Shown in pieces: positions 36,042-44,391 of a DNA stretch of 64,000 nucleotides; position 1 is the first letter of the stretch; every line of letters begins with the position of its first letter. Location: the NCBI GenBank assembly GCA_023415495.1, contig JAEZKK010000006.1:136399-200398 (forward strand), written 5' to 3'. The stretch is from Bacteroidota bacterium (GTDB taxonomy: Bacteria; Bacteroidota; Bacteroidia; Bacteroidales; P3). The notes beneath the pieces are model-generated. The model saw only the letters and a program-made list of their open reading frames with translations, had not been told where the DNA came from and did not search any database. The position numbers and the translations under genes are program-made.

Positions 36042-36069
36042 AAAGGATGCTTTAGGGCATCCTTTTTTT
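36042..36069 (+). terminator. terminator of the ribosomal cluster
   Basis: Perfect 9-bp stem AAAGGATGC / GCATCCTTT with a six-base loop, followed by a T run. It is 38 bp after the rplQ stop codon. Confidence 0.88.
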
Positions 36070-36083
36070 GTTTTATTTCCTTA

Positions 36084-36204
36084 CTATGGCGTTTCATCGG
36101 AATATAACTTCGTTTTATTTTACTGAAACGCCGTTTTATTTTGGTGAAACGCCGTTTCATCACTGCTAAAACTAACTTTCATTCCGATGAAACTAACTTT
36201 CATT
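36084..36204. repeat. phased word array B, six units, 21-22-bp step
   Basis: Aligned 15-base units start at 36084, 36105, 36126, 36147, 36169 and 36190. The core pattern is GAAA-N5-TTTYAT, an interrupted palindrome: GAAACGCCGTTTCATC and GAAACTAACTTTCATT are the clearest copies. The first two units are weaker in their left half. The spacers of about 6 bp differ. Confidence 0.85.
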
Positions 36205-36280
36205 TCAGCGAAAGGAAGTCGGGGAGGAATGGATAGGGGAAATGGTAGGATGGTTTAGGATTTCGGGTTTATGTAAAAAG

Positions 36281-36314
36281 GAAAAGCCGCTGTGAAATTT
36301 CTTTCCAGCGGCTT
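36281..36314 (-). terminator. terminator of gcvT
   Basis: AAGCCGCTG and CAGCGGCTT pair perfectly (9 bp) around a 13-nt loop. On the minus strand a T-rich tail follows, 61 bp past the gcvT stop codon. Confidence 0.85.
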
Positions 36315-36375
36315 GTTAGTTTGCTTTAGTATTTTGATTTTAGCTTTAGTTTGATCGTGCCTCGTTTTGTTGAGA

Positions 36376-37479
36376 TTATCCTTTGTAAAAAGGCATCTTT
36401 ACTACGTTTGCTTTTAGTAGTTTCTCCCTTACTTTGATGTAAATCTCCGTGTCTTTCTTCGAAAATGGAGTTTGAACATAAGCGGTTCCTATTGCCTTGC
36501 CAGTGGAAGGGCTTTGCGTGCCAGAGCATACTCGTCCTATCACATTGTCTTGAACATCCGTTACTTCGTATCCTTGTCTTGGGATTCCTCTTTCTAACAT
36601 TTCGAAGCCTACTAACTTCCTTTTAACTCCGTTAGTCTTTTGTTCCAAGAAGATATCTCTATCTATAAAGTCATTTCCTTCCTCGAATTTTGTCAGCCAA
36701 TTGAGGTTTGCCTCTATCGGAGATGTCGTATCGTCAATCTCATGTCCGTAAAGACAGAAACCCATCTCAAGTCTTAGGGTGTCCCTTGCTCCTAATCCTG
36801 CTGGTTTTATCCCGAAAGGTTCTCCTGCTTCGAAGATTGCGTCCCATATTACGTCAGCATGTTCTGGTCTTAAGTAGATTTCGCAGCCACCACTTCCCGT
36901 ATAACCTGTGGTGGAAAGAAGAATGCCTTCTACTGATGCGAGGGTTAAGTACTTGAAAGTGTAGTATTCCATGTCCTCAACTGAGGTATCAGTTAGCTTC
37001 TGCATTACTTTCAGGGCAAGGGGTCCTTGGATTGCCAGCTGGGCCCAAGAGTCTGACTCATTGATAAAGTCTTTCCCAAGCTCCATTCCCATTTCTACTG
37101 CAATCTTACTAAGATACGCCCAGTCCTTATCAATATTCGCAGCATTTGGAACCATAAAGTATTCCTCTGAATTGACTCTATATATTAGTATATCGTCAAC
37201 TAAACCGCCCTCTCCGTTAGGTATAACGCTGTAAAGTATCTTTCCATCGTAAAGAGAGTCGATATTATTTGTGGTGAATCTTTGTACGAAGTCGTGGGCT
37301 TTTGGTCCCATGGCTCTGAACTCTCCCATGTGGGATACATCAAATACTCCTACCGCATTCCTTACGGCGTTATGTTCTGCTACAAGTCCTTCATAGGATA
37401 TCGGCATGTTAAATCCAGCGAACTCAGACATCTTTGCACCAAGTTCGATATGGCGTTTTGTGAATGGTGTTGTTTTCAT
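36376..37479 (-). CDS. gcvT: aminomethyltransferase (glycine cleavage T protein)
   Basis: Transfers the methylene group from the H-protein-bound glycine intermediate to tetrahydrofolate, 367 residues. The N-terminus KTTPFTKRHIELGAKMSEFAG and VFDVSHMGEF are diagnostic; the folate-binding Glu/Arg region GARDTLRLEMGFCLYGHE is intact. Last gene of the aroC-lipoprotein-lpxH-gcvT operon (47 bp after lpxH). gcvH and gcvP are not in the window. Confidence 0.97.
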   Translation of the reverse strand: MKTTPFTKRHIELGAKMSEFAGFNMPISYEGLVAEHNAVRNAVGVFDVSHMGEFRAMGPKAHDFVQRFTTNNIDSLYDGKILYSVIPNGEGGLVDDILIYRVNSEEYFMVPNAANIDKDWAYLSKIAVEMGMELGKDFINESDSWAQLAIQGPLALKVMQKLTDTSVEDMEYYTFKYLTLASVEGILLSTTGYTGSGGCEIYLRPEHADVIWDAIFEAGEPFGIKPAGLGARDTLRLEMGFCLYGHEIDDTTSPIEANLNWLTKFEEGNDFIDRDIFLEQKTNGVKRKLVGFEMLERGIPRQGYEVTDVQDNVIGRVCSGTQSPSTGKAIGTAYVQTPFSKKDTEIYIKVREKLLKANVVKMPFYKG

Positions 37480-37526
37480 TTATTTTTTTGTTTTAAGGTT
37501 ATATTGTGTTAATTTGGTTTTCTGTA

Positions 37527-38276
37527 TTAATCTTTCTTGATTTCCTTGAGATAAAACTCCTTTCCGTCCCAATGTCCATAGCTTCTGCCATTTACCATCT
37601 CTCCTAAATTGGTGTAAATAGCTCCTGTTGAGAGGGTATATTGGGCTTTTAGGTGCCTGTGACCAAGGATAAAGTAGTCGATATGGCGTTTTGTGAGCAT
37701 GTTTTCGCAGAATTTAACAAGTGGTTCTTCCTTTCCAAGGTCTATTTGGTCGTTCCCATTATGCGCAAGTCTGCTATGCTTGCTCCAAAACTTGGCAAGA
37801 GAGAATGCGAAATAAGGATGTATGGCACTGAAAAGTTTTCTTAGGATTTTGTTAGTAAATATCGACTTCAATATAAGATACTTACGGTCGCTCTTATCCA
37901 AACCATCGCCGTGACCAAGGTAGAATATCTTATTATTGAATTCAAATTCTGCCTCTTTGAAATGAATTTTCATGCCAATTTCTTTCTCGAAATAATCCCC
38001 CAACCATTGGTCATGATTGCCGCAAAAGTAATGAATATCAACGCCCATATCCCCGATTAGGGCAAGCGTTCCTAAGAATCGACTATATCCTTTCGGCACA
38101 ACATGGCGATATTCGTACCAAAAATCGAAGACATCTCCCAGTAAGAAGATAGCCTTAGCGTCTTTTGAAATCTCCAAAAGGAGTTCTACTATCATCTTTT
38201 CCCTCTTTTGTGAGTCCTGAAAGTTAGGAACACCAAAATGAAAATCTGATAAAAAGTAAATATTTTCTCTTTTCAT
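37527..38276 (-). CDS. lpxH: UDP-2,3-diacylglucosamine pyrophosphatase-like phosphoesterase
   Basis: Calcineurin-like metallophosphoesterase for lipid A synthesis: cleaves UDP-2,3-diacylglucosamine to lipid X. Metal-binding blocks appear in order: SDFHFG, GDVFDFW, GNHDQW, GHGDGLD and LGHRH. The length of 249 is normal. It starts 4 bp after the lipoprotein gene. A few family members act on other nucleotides, but FDFW and the GHGD block fit the LpxH group. Confidence 0.87.
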   Translation of the reverse strand: MKRENIYFLSDFHFGVPNFQDSQKREKMIVELLLEISKDAKAIFLLGDVFDFWYEYRHVVPKGYSRFLGTLALIGDMGVDIHYFCGNHDQWLGDYFEKEIGMKIHFKEAEFEFNNKIFYLGHGDGLDKSDRKYLILKSIFTNKILRKLFSAIHPYFAFSLAKFWSKHSRLAHNGNDQIDLGKEEPLVKFCENMLTKRHIDYFILGHRHLKAQYTLSTGAIYTNLGEMVNGRSYGHWDGKEFYLKEIKKD

Positions 38277-38280
38277 TAAT

Positions 38281-39033
38281 TTAAAAGTTTGATTGGGAGT
38301 AATCCTCTTCTAATATCCTCTTGGTCTTATCAATTAACGTCTTTAGTCCAATGGTATGTTGGTTGTTTGGAAACGTCTTATTAAGCTCCTGATATACCGA
38401 TTCGTATATATCCAAATCGCTTTTTAGTGAGAATAAAAAGTGGTTATCGAACTTGCGATACAAGGCTATAATGCAGGCAAGTGAACCTTTATTCTCCTGT
38501 AAGAAGGACTTGATGAGCTCTCTCTGCCTTATCTCGAGGAGATTGTACTGATCAAGGATTTCTTTCTTGATTTCGTCAAGATTATCTGCGAACTTATTGT
38601 CGTGGAGAGTTTGCCTCATTTCGCTAAGAACTGCATTTGTCTTGATATATTCTTGGTTTAGAGTATGTAAAAGCTCGCTCTGAGGTGAGTTTTCCACCTT
38701 ATAAGAAGCTGAAAGGGAGTTGAAATACCCATGAATCTTAATATCCTCGCCACCATTTGGGATAAGGGTAATATAGTTGTTATCATTGGTTTGGAGAATC
38801 AAAATCTTAGCCTCCTTATACTTCCTCTTAATATTAAATTCCCCCTTTTCGTTAATACCGATAGTATCCATTGGCAAGAAGCCTTCAGGAGTCATTTCAT
38901 TAATATAAACATACTTATTCTCACCATTAACTATTGTCCCGCTTATTCTGAACTCGTCGCTGCCTAATTTCTTACATCCAGCAAAACAAAAGCTAATTAT
39001 AACTAATATTATACTTAGTCTCTTCATAATCAA
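38281..39033 (-). CDS. DUF4369-like lipoprotein
   Basis: 250-residue lipoprotein; the signal ends in the lipobox FAGC (Cys about 19). The N-terminal half FRISGTIVNGENKYVYINEMTP looks like the DUF4369 beta-sandwich that usually precedes a thioredoxin domain in Bacteroidota, but here the second half is a helical, charged segment with no CxxC. It therefore appears to be a stand-alone DUF4369 protein. Between aroC (23 bp) and lpxH (4 bp) in one operon. Function unknown. Confidence 0.75.
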   Translation of the reverse strand: MIMKRLSIILVIISFCFAGCKKLGSDEFRISGTIVNGENKYVYINEMTPEGFLPMDTIGINEKGEFNIKRKYKEAKILILQTNDNNYITLIPNGGEDIKIHGYFNSLSASYKVENSPQSELLHTLNQEYIKTNAVLSEMRQTLHDNKFADNLDEIKKEILDQYNLLEIRQRELIKSFLQENKGSLACIIALYRKFDNHFLFSLKSDLDIYESVYQELNKTFPNNQHTIGLKTLIDKTKRILEEDYSQSNF

Positions 39034-39056
39034 TATTTCCTTTTATTATATTATAT

Positions 39057-40079
39057 CTAAATTATACTCTCTAAATTGTTAGAAAGACTTCTTAGCAAAT
39101 GGTCAGTTAAGGTGATAGCAACCATTGCCTCCACAATAACAATAGCTCTTGGCAAAACGCAACGGTCATGCCTGCCAGCGATATTAACTTTTGTGATATT
39201 ACCCTCTCTATCTATGCAGTCAATTCCTCTACTTAGAGTAGCTACAGGCTTGAATGCCACCCTGATATCAATATCCATCCCATTAGAAATTCCTCCCATT
39301 ATCCCACCACTATGGTTGGTTGCGGTAGAAAAGTCTTTCGTCCAATTATCTATTTGTTCGCTACCCCTAAGTCTTGCTCCTGCGAATCCATCTCCAATTT
39401 CCACCCCCTTAACACTTGGAATGCTCATAACGCTCTTAGCTAAATCGGCACTTAATTTGTCGAAAACAGGCTCTCCAATCCCGCTTGGGCATCCCTTAAC
39501 CTTACATCTAATCACCCCACCCAAACTGTCTCCACTATTATTAATAACTTCCAATTCTCTTTTAATCTTCTCTTGTTGAGTTAAATAATCCAACCCACCA
39601 ATTGATTCTATACTTCCAACAACCTCGATTCCCCGTTTCATCAGAATAAGTTTAGCTATTGCACCGCCGATAACCCGAATCGCGGTCTCTCTTGCTGAGG
39701 AACGCCCCCCACCAGAGTAAGCATTAACGCCGTATTTCTTGAAATAAGTGTAGTCACCATGGCTTGGGCGGAATTTATCCTTGATTTCGGAGTAATCTTC
39801 CTTCTTAATATCCTTGTTCTTAATTATGAAGGCTATTGGCAGACCAAGAGTTATGTTGTTCTGAGTTCCAGATACGAACTCAACACAGTCTTCCTCTCTT
39901 CTGGAAGTAGCCTCTGGAGTATCTCTTTGTGGCTTTCGTCTTTCTATCTCCTTGTTTATAAACTCTATATCCAAGAATAAACCTGACGGACACCCATTAA
40001 TAACACCTCCAATGTAAGAGCTGTGCGACTCACCAAAGCTTGTGAGAGTAAATAACTTCCCTATAGTGTTCCCAGACAT
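39057..40079 (-). CDS. aroC: chorismate synthase
   Basis: Final common step of aromatic amino acid synthesis: EPSP to chorismate, FMN-dependent. 340 residues. The N-terminus GKLFTLTSFGESHSSYIGGVINGCP, YSGGGRSSARET and the C-terminal GRHDRCVLPRA are the three family signatures. First gene of a minus-strand operon. Confidence 0.98.
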   Translation of the reverse strand: MSGNTIGKLFTLTSFGESHSSYIGGVINGCPSGLFLDIEFINKEIERRKPQRDTPEATSRREEDCVEFVSGTQNNITLGLPIAFIIKNKDIKKEDYSEIKDKFRPSHGDYTYFKKYGVNAYSGGGRSSARETAIRVIGGAIAKLILMKRGIEVVGSIESIGGLDYLTQQEKIKRELEVINNSGDSLGGVIRCKVKGCPSGIGEPVFDKLSADLAKSVMSIPSVKGVEIGDGFAGARLRGSEQIDNWTKDFSTATNHSGGIMGGISNGMDIDIRVAFKPVATLSRGIDCIDREGNITKVNIAGRHDRCVLPRAIVIVEAMVAITLTDHLLRSLSNNLESII

Positions 40080-40113
40080 ACTTTCATCTTTTCAAATCAA
40101 CCTAATAATACTG

Positions 40114-40121
40114 CAAAAGTA
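40114..40121 (-). promoter_or_regulatory. candidate -7 box for aroC operon
   Basis: On the minus strand TACTTTTG (40121-40114) matches TAnnTTTG, 35 bp before the aroC ATG. No clear -33 TTTG, so moderate confidence. Confidence 0.45.
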
Positions 40122-40239
40122 TTGAAAAAAACTGACATACCCAATATCATCAATTCTTATAAAACTCTTAAAACTCTTAAACCTCCATAAACGGCGTTAA
40201 ATTGTACAGAAATTCCGCTTCTATTACAAATAAACTTAG

Positions 40240-40247
40240 TAACTTTG
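40240..40247 (+). promoter_or_regulatory. candidate -7 box for korAB
   Basis: TAACTTTG matches TAnnTTTG, 55 bp before the korA ATG. The -33 element is not obvious. Confidence 0.5.
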
Positions 40248-40301
40248 CCAATTATTTAGACATAATAAATTTAGTCGAAGTTATTATCAAATATAAACGA
40301 A

Positions 40302-42143
40302 ATGACAACAAAAAAACTGATTGAAAAGGACGACGTTGTTGTAAGGTTTGTCGGAGATTCCGGCGACGGTATGCAACTAATTGGTACGCTATTTTCAGAA
40401 GCATCAGCCTTAGATGGTAATGATATTTCTACATTCCCAGATTACCCTGCAGAGATTAGAGCACCGCATAACACAATTGCTGGTGTGTCTGGTTTCCAGG
40501 TTAATGTTGGGAAAAAGGTCTATAGTTCGGGGGATAAATGCGATGTTTTGGTTTGTATGAACCCTGCATCGTTGAAATCAAACCTTAAATGGGCAAAGGC
40601 AGGAAGTATTATTATCTGTGATACTGATACTTTTACCGATGATGCAATTGAAAAAGCAGGTTATACATCTAATCCACTAACAGATGAAAGCCTATCAAGT
40701 TTTAGGATTATCCAAGCTCCTATCACTTCTATGTCAATAGAGGCTGTTAAGGAGATTATTGAGGATAAGAAATCTGCCGAAAGAACAAAGAATATCTTTG
40801 CTTTAGGTATGATTTTCTATATATTCAATAAGGATTTGGAAAATACAATTGCTTATTTAGACAAGAAATTCAAGAAAAAACCAGAGATAGCTCAAGGAAA
40901 CAAAGCTGTGTTAAGAGCAGGGTATAATTACTGCGAAAATACAGACGTGTTAGAAGCACAATTCCATATAGCTAATGCTTCAATGCCTAAGGGTAAATAT
41001 AGAAGTATAACTGGGAATATCGCAACAGCTTGGGGGCTTTTAGCTGCTGCTGAAAAAGCTGGATTAAACCTTTTCTTGGGGTCATATCCTATCACCCCTG
41101 CAACTGATATTCTTATAGAAATATCAAAACATAAATCTCTTGGAGCAAAGGTTTTCCAAGCAGAGGATGAGATTGCAGGTATTTGTTCTGCAATAGGTGC
41201 TTCATTTGCTGGAGCAATGGCATGTACTACAACCTCAGGTCCAGGTCTTTCTTTAAAGAGTGAGGCTATTGGGCTTGCAGTAATGACAGAGCTTCCATTA
41301 GTTATTGTGGATGTTCAAAGAGGTGGACCTTCAACAGGTCTTCCTACCAAAACAGAGCAAAGTGACCTTTATCAAGCTCTTTACGGACGTAATGGAGAGG
41401 CACCATGTATTATTGTTGCAGCTTCAACTCCTGCAAACTGTTTTAACTGGGCTTTCGAAGCAGCTCGTCTTTCTTTAGAAACCATGACCCCAACTATCCT
41501 TTTGACTGATGGTTATCTTGGTAATGGTTCTCAATTAATGAGAATCCCTAAGATGGATGATATGCCTAAGATTAATCCTCCTTTTGCAAAACCTAACGAT
41601 GAAACTTATAAACCATATAAGAGAAACCCAGAGACTCTTGCAAGAGAGTGGGCAGTACCAGGAATGGAAGGTCTTCGTCATAGAATTGGAGGTTTAGAAA
41701 AACAAGATATCACTGGAGCTGTTTCTACTGATAATCTTAATCATGAATTAATGACTAAGTATCGTCAGGAAAAGGTAGACAGAGTAGCACATAGAATACC
41801 TGCCCAAGAGGTGCATGGAGAAGATGATGCAGAACTATTAGTAGTTGGTTGGGGAGGAACAGAAGGCGCTTTACGTTTAGCTTGTGAAGAGCTTCAAGCA
41901 GAGGGCAAAAAAATTGCATATACTCATTTCAACTATATAATGCCTCTTCCACTAAATACAGGCGAGATAATGTCGAAATACAAAAAGATTCTTGTATGCG
42001 AATTAAATAATGGTCAGTTCGTAAACTACCTGAGAATGAACTTCCCATTAGTTAATTTCCAACAATATAATAAGATACAAGGTTTGCCATTTGTTGTAGG
42101 CGAATTAAAAGAAAAGTTAAACCAAATCTTAGGAGGAAAGTAA
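40302..42143 (+). CDS. korA: 2-oxoacid:ferredoxin oxidoreductase, alpha subunit (gamma-alpha fusion)
   Basis: Oxidises 2-oxoglutarate or a related 2-oxoacid with CoA and reduces ferredoxin. Residues 1-190 form the gamma domain (VRFVGDSGDGMQLIGTLF); the rest is the alpha domain (LGSYPITPATDILIE, TTSGPGLSLKSEAIGLA). 613 residues is the usual gamma-alpha fusion length. Overlaps a two-gene unit with korB; an AGGAGG within its last codons serves as ribosome-binding site for korB. The substrate choice (2-oxoglutarate against branched 2-oxoacids) is not proven by the sequence. Confidence 0.93.
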   Translation: MTTKKLIEKDDVVVRFVGDSGDGMQLIGTLFSEASALDGNDISTFPDYPAEIRAPHNTIAGVSGFQVNVGKKVYSSGDKCDVLVCMNPASLKSNLKWAKAGSIIICDTDTFTDDAIEKAGYTSNPLTDESLSSFRIIQAPITSMSIEAVKEIIEDKKSAERTKNIFALGMIFYIFNKDLENTIAYLDKKFKKKPEIAQGNKAVLRAGYNYCENTDVLEAQFHIANASMPKGKYRSITGNIATAWGLLAAAEKAGLNLFLGSYPITPATDILIEISKHKSLGAKVFQAEDEIAGICSAIGASFAGAMACTTTSGPGLSLKSEAIGLAVMTELPLVIVDVQRGGPSTGLPTKTEQSDLYQALYGRNGEAPCIIVAASTPANCFNWAFEAARLSLETMTPTILLTDGYLGNGSQLMRIPKMDDMPKINPPFAKPNDETYKPYKRNPETLAREWAVPGMEGLRHRIGGLEKQDITGAVSTDNLNHELMTKYRQEKVDRVAHRIPAQEVHGEDDAELLVVGWGGTEGALRLACEELQAEGKKIAYTHFNYIMPLPLNTGEIMSKYKKILVCELNNGQFVNYLRMNFPLVNFQQYNKIQGLPFVVGELKEKLNQILGGK

Positions 42144-42145
42144 TT

Positions 42146-43168
42146 ATGGCAATTGAACACTCAACAATAGAATTAACTAAGGCCGATTTTGTTAGCGACC
42201 AAATGGTTAAATGGTGTCCTGGATGTGGAGACCATGCAATATTATCAGCAGTATTAGGAGTATTCCCGAGGATAGCATATAAGAAAGAGAACTTTTGTAT
42301 GGTATCGGGTATTGGTTGCTCATCGCGTTTCCCTTACTATGTAAATACTTATGGTTTCCATGGTATTCACGGTAGAGCTGCAGCAATTGCAACAGGAGTA
42401 AAGATAGCAAATCCTAAGCTAAGCGTTTGGATAGCTTCTGGAGATGGTGATGCTACCGCAATTGGTGGGAATCACTTTATCCACGTAATTCGTCGTAATA
42501 TGGATGTAAACTATATCCTTTTCAATAACGAAATCTACGGTCTAACCAAGGGACAATACTCACCAACAACCAAGCAAGGAAAGATAACCAAGACCTCTCC
42601 TTTTGGAGTAATAGACTATCCTTTCAATCCTGGGGAATTAGTAATAGGTGCAAGAGGTACCTTCTTTGCAAGAGCAGTGGATAATAATCCTAAAACCCTG
42701 CAAGATGTACTAAATGATATGGCAGCACATGATGGAGCAGCAATTGTTGAAATCCTACAAAACTGTGTAATATTCAACGATAAAACACATAAGGAAATCA
42801 CCGATAGAGCAACCAAAGACGAGAAACAAATCTGGTTGGAACATGGAAAGCCAATGCTATTTGGTAAGGAAAAAGAAAAGGGACTAAGACTTAATGGAAC
42901 TTCATTAGAGGTTGTGGAGATAGGCAAGGATGGAATAACCATGGATGATATACTTGTTCACGATAGAGAGAATGAGAATACAGGTATTCATATGATGCTT
43001 GCACAAATGCGTCCACCTCATTTCCCAATGGCATTTGGAGTAATTAGAGCAGTTCCAAAGCCAACCTATAACCAGCTTTTCAACCAACAAATGGAAGAAG
43101 CAAAACAAAATCCAAAAATTAAATCAGTTGACGATTTACTAAATAGCGGAGATACTTGGGAGATATAA
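42146..43168 (+). CDS. korB: 2-oxoacid:ferredoxin oxidoreductase, beta subunit
   Basis: 340-residue ThDP-binding partner of KorA. The Fe-S cysteine motif KWCPGCGDHAIL and the ThDP motif SGDGDATAIGGNH...NNEIYGLTKGQYSPT are present. It carries no ferredoxin-like delta domain, so a separate ferredoxin acts as acceptor. Preceded by AGGAGG (42131-42136) nine bases before the ATG and followed by a terminator at 43194. Confidence 0.96.
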   Translation: MAIEHSTIELTKADFVSDQMVKWCPGCGDHAILSAVLGVFPRIAYKKENFCMVSGIGCSSRFPYYVNTYGFHGIHGRAAAIATGVKIANPKLSVWIASGDGDATAIGGNHFIHVIRRNMDVNYILFNNEIYGLTKGQYSPTTKQGKITKTSPFGVIDYPFNPGELVIGARGTFFARAVDNNPKTLQDVLNDMAAHDGAAIVEILQNCVIFNDKTHKEITDRATKDEKQIWLEHGKPMLFGKEKEKGLRLNGTSLEVVEIGKDGITMDDILVHDRENENTGIHMMLAQMRPPHFPMAFGVIRAVPKPTYNQLFNQQMEEAKQNPKIKSVDDLLNSGDTWEI

Positions 43169-43193
43169 TCTGAATAAAATTCTAACAAATACA

Positions 43194-43236
43194 AAAGAGG
43201 CTGAATTGAGTAATCAAGACAGCCTCTTTCTTTTTT
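43194..43236 (+). terminator. terminator of korAB
   Basis: Perfect 10-bp stem AAAGAGGCTG / CAGCCTCTTT, 16-nt loop, then CTTTTTT. 25 bp after the korB stop. Confidence 0.88.
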
Positions 43237-43256
43237 ATAATCGTTGATTAGTTAAA

Positions 43257-43952
43257 CTATAGTGAAGTAGCAATACCAAGCTTGAATGATAGTTGGTTAG
43301 CTGAGAATTGAGGGAAGTCTTTTACTTTTTGATAGGTATTAGCAACCTGCATATCACCATGATAGAAGAAATATCTATATTCAGCTCCTAAAAGAATTGT
43401 AAAGCCTTTAGAAGGGCTATATTGTAGATTAAGAGCAGCAGGAACATAGAAATTATTATATTGATTTACTTGCCAACTATATTGACTAAGTTCAGAATAA
43501 AGAATATCCCTATTTGAAACCTCTGCATAATTAAGCGTGTTAACATTCCAACCAATACCTAATCTTGGAGTTATAGTAAATTTCTCATTCTTGCACAAAG
43601 CTAATCTATAACCAAAATTAGCACTGTATAAGCCAGATAAAGAAACGATTTGTTTGTTATTGGTTTTGTTTGTCCATCCTTCAGCTCCAATAGTAAAGGT
43701 ATATTCAAAACCCATAGAAGTAGAATAACCAAGAACAACTTCAGCCCCCATATTTACAAGATTAATATCATTAATCCCTGTAAGATTGTTAAGTCTTGAG
43801 TTCTCATTAAGGGTAGAAGTGATGAAATTAACTTCATAAATTCCCTTTCTTCTTGAATTATTATCTCTCTCATTCTCTTGCGAGTCAGTATCTTGAGAGA
43901 ATGTTGCATTAAAAGCAAACAAAGAAAGAATTAAAACCAATGTTTTTTTCAT
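43257..43952 (-). CDS. outer-membrane beta-barrel protein
   Basis: 231 residues with a signal peptide (LVLILSLFAFNATFS). The mature protein consists of alternating amphipathic strands ending in an aromatic/hydrophobic last strand (SFKLGIATSL), as in small porin-like barrels of Bacteroidota. A short charged segment (DTDSQENERDNNSRRK) precedes the barrel. Specific function unknown. Convergent with korB; its own -7 box lies at 43982. Confidence 0.7.
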   Translation of the reverse strand: MKKTLVLILSLFAFNATFSQDTDSQENERDNNSRRKGIYEVNFITSTLNENSRLNNLTGINDINLVNMGAEVVLGYSTSMGFEYTFTIGAEGWTNKTNNKQIVSLSGLYSANFGYRLALCKNEKFTITPRLGIGWNVNTLNYAEVSNRDILYSELSQYSWQVNQYNNFYVPAALNLQYSPSKGFTILLGAEYRYFFYHGDMQVANTYQKVKDFPQFSANQLSFKLGIATSL

Positions 43953-43981
43953 AGTAAATAATATTTAAAGATTAATAAGCA

Positions 43982-43989
43982 CAAAGATA
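43982..43989 (-). promoter_or_regulatory. candidate -7 box for the beta-barrel gene
   Basis: TATCTTTG on the minus strand (43989-43982), 30 bp before the ATG at 43952. No -33 TTTG found. Confidence 0.45.
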
Positions 43990-44114
43990 CAATATATTCT
44001 AATATAACGATAAAAAAGAGATTTATTTCCTCTTTTTATATAAGAAAACCATATTATATTACATTTCACAAGACCTAACCTATTCTTAATTAACATCTGA
44101 GTTAAGATAACTAA

Positions 44115-44231
44115 CTCTTGATTCTACGAAAATGTAATTTGATTCTATTTTTTTAGAATCAAGAGTTAGTTTTCTGTAATTTGATTCTATTTCGTTGTAA
44201 TTTGATTCTATTTTATTTAATTTCACTCTTA
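44115..44231. repeat. phased word array C1, 21-bp step with one inverted unit
   Basis: AATTTGATTCTA-type units start at 44115 (variant CTCTTGATTCTA), 44136, 44178, 44199 and a degenerate one at 44220, all in a 21-bp phase; the missing 44157 position is occupied by an inverted unit. CTAACTCTTGATTCTA (44111-44126) and its exact complement TAGAATCAAGAGTTAG (44154-44169) form a 16-bp stem around the second unit. Confidence 0.85.
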
Positions 44232-44311
44232 TCTGATTTATATTTCTAATTATCCTTTTCCTATATAACAAACAAGCCAATATAAAATATAGATTACTAT
44301 AAAAAAGATTG

Positions 44312-44319
44312 TATATTTG
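44312..44319 (+). promoter_or_regulatory. candidate -7 box for the membrane-protein gene
   Basis: TATATTTG matches TAnnTTTG, 72 bp before the ATG at 44392. The -33 element is not clear. Confidence 0.4.
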
Positions 44320-44391
44320 TCGCATATTTCACAAAGGAAATAAAAATAAAACTTCACTCCTTTGATAGAATAAATTAAATAACTCTTGAAA

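Larger units (their letters stand above)
36004..36375. other. intergenic region between convergent rplQ and gcvT
   Basis: Contains the rplQ terminator, the six-unit array B, and the gcvT terminator. Nothing else was recognised; about 70 bp between the array and the gcvT terminator are unassigned. Confidence 0.7.
43953..44391. other. intergenic region between divergent genes
   Basis: Holds the minus-strand promoter box at 43982, word array C1 (44115-44231) and a plus-strand -7 box at 44312. An open frame of 79 codons on the minus strand (44086-44325) is a by-product of the 21-bp repeat and is not counted as a gene. Confidence 0.65.

Noticed and set aside
35810..36055. 81-codon Leu/Arg-rich frame overlapping rplQ tail
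   Set aside because: Out-of-frame reading of the low-complexity L17 extension.
39076..39579. 167-codon frame opposite aroC
   Set aside because: Shadow frame; hydrophobic composition comes from the antisense of conserved chorismate synthase codons.
44086..44325. 79-codon frame on the minus strand with IESNY heptads
   Set aside because: It is a product of the 21-bp repeat (seven codons per unit). The same word at 55248 reads the same peptide between stop codons, and no ribosome-binding or promoter signal fits.
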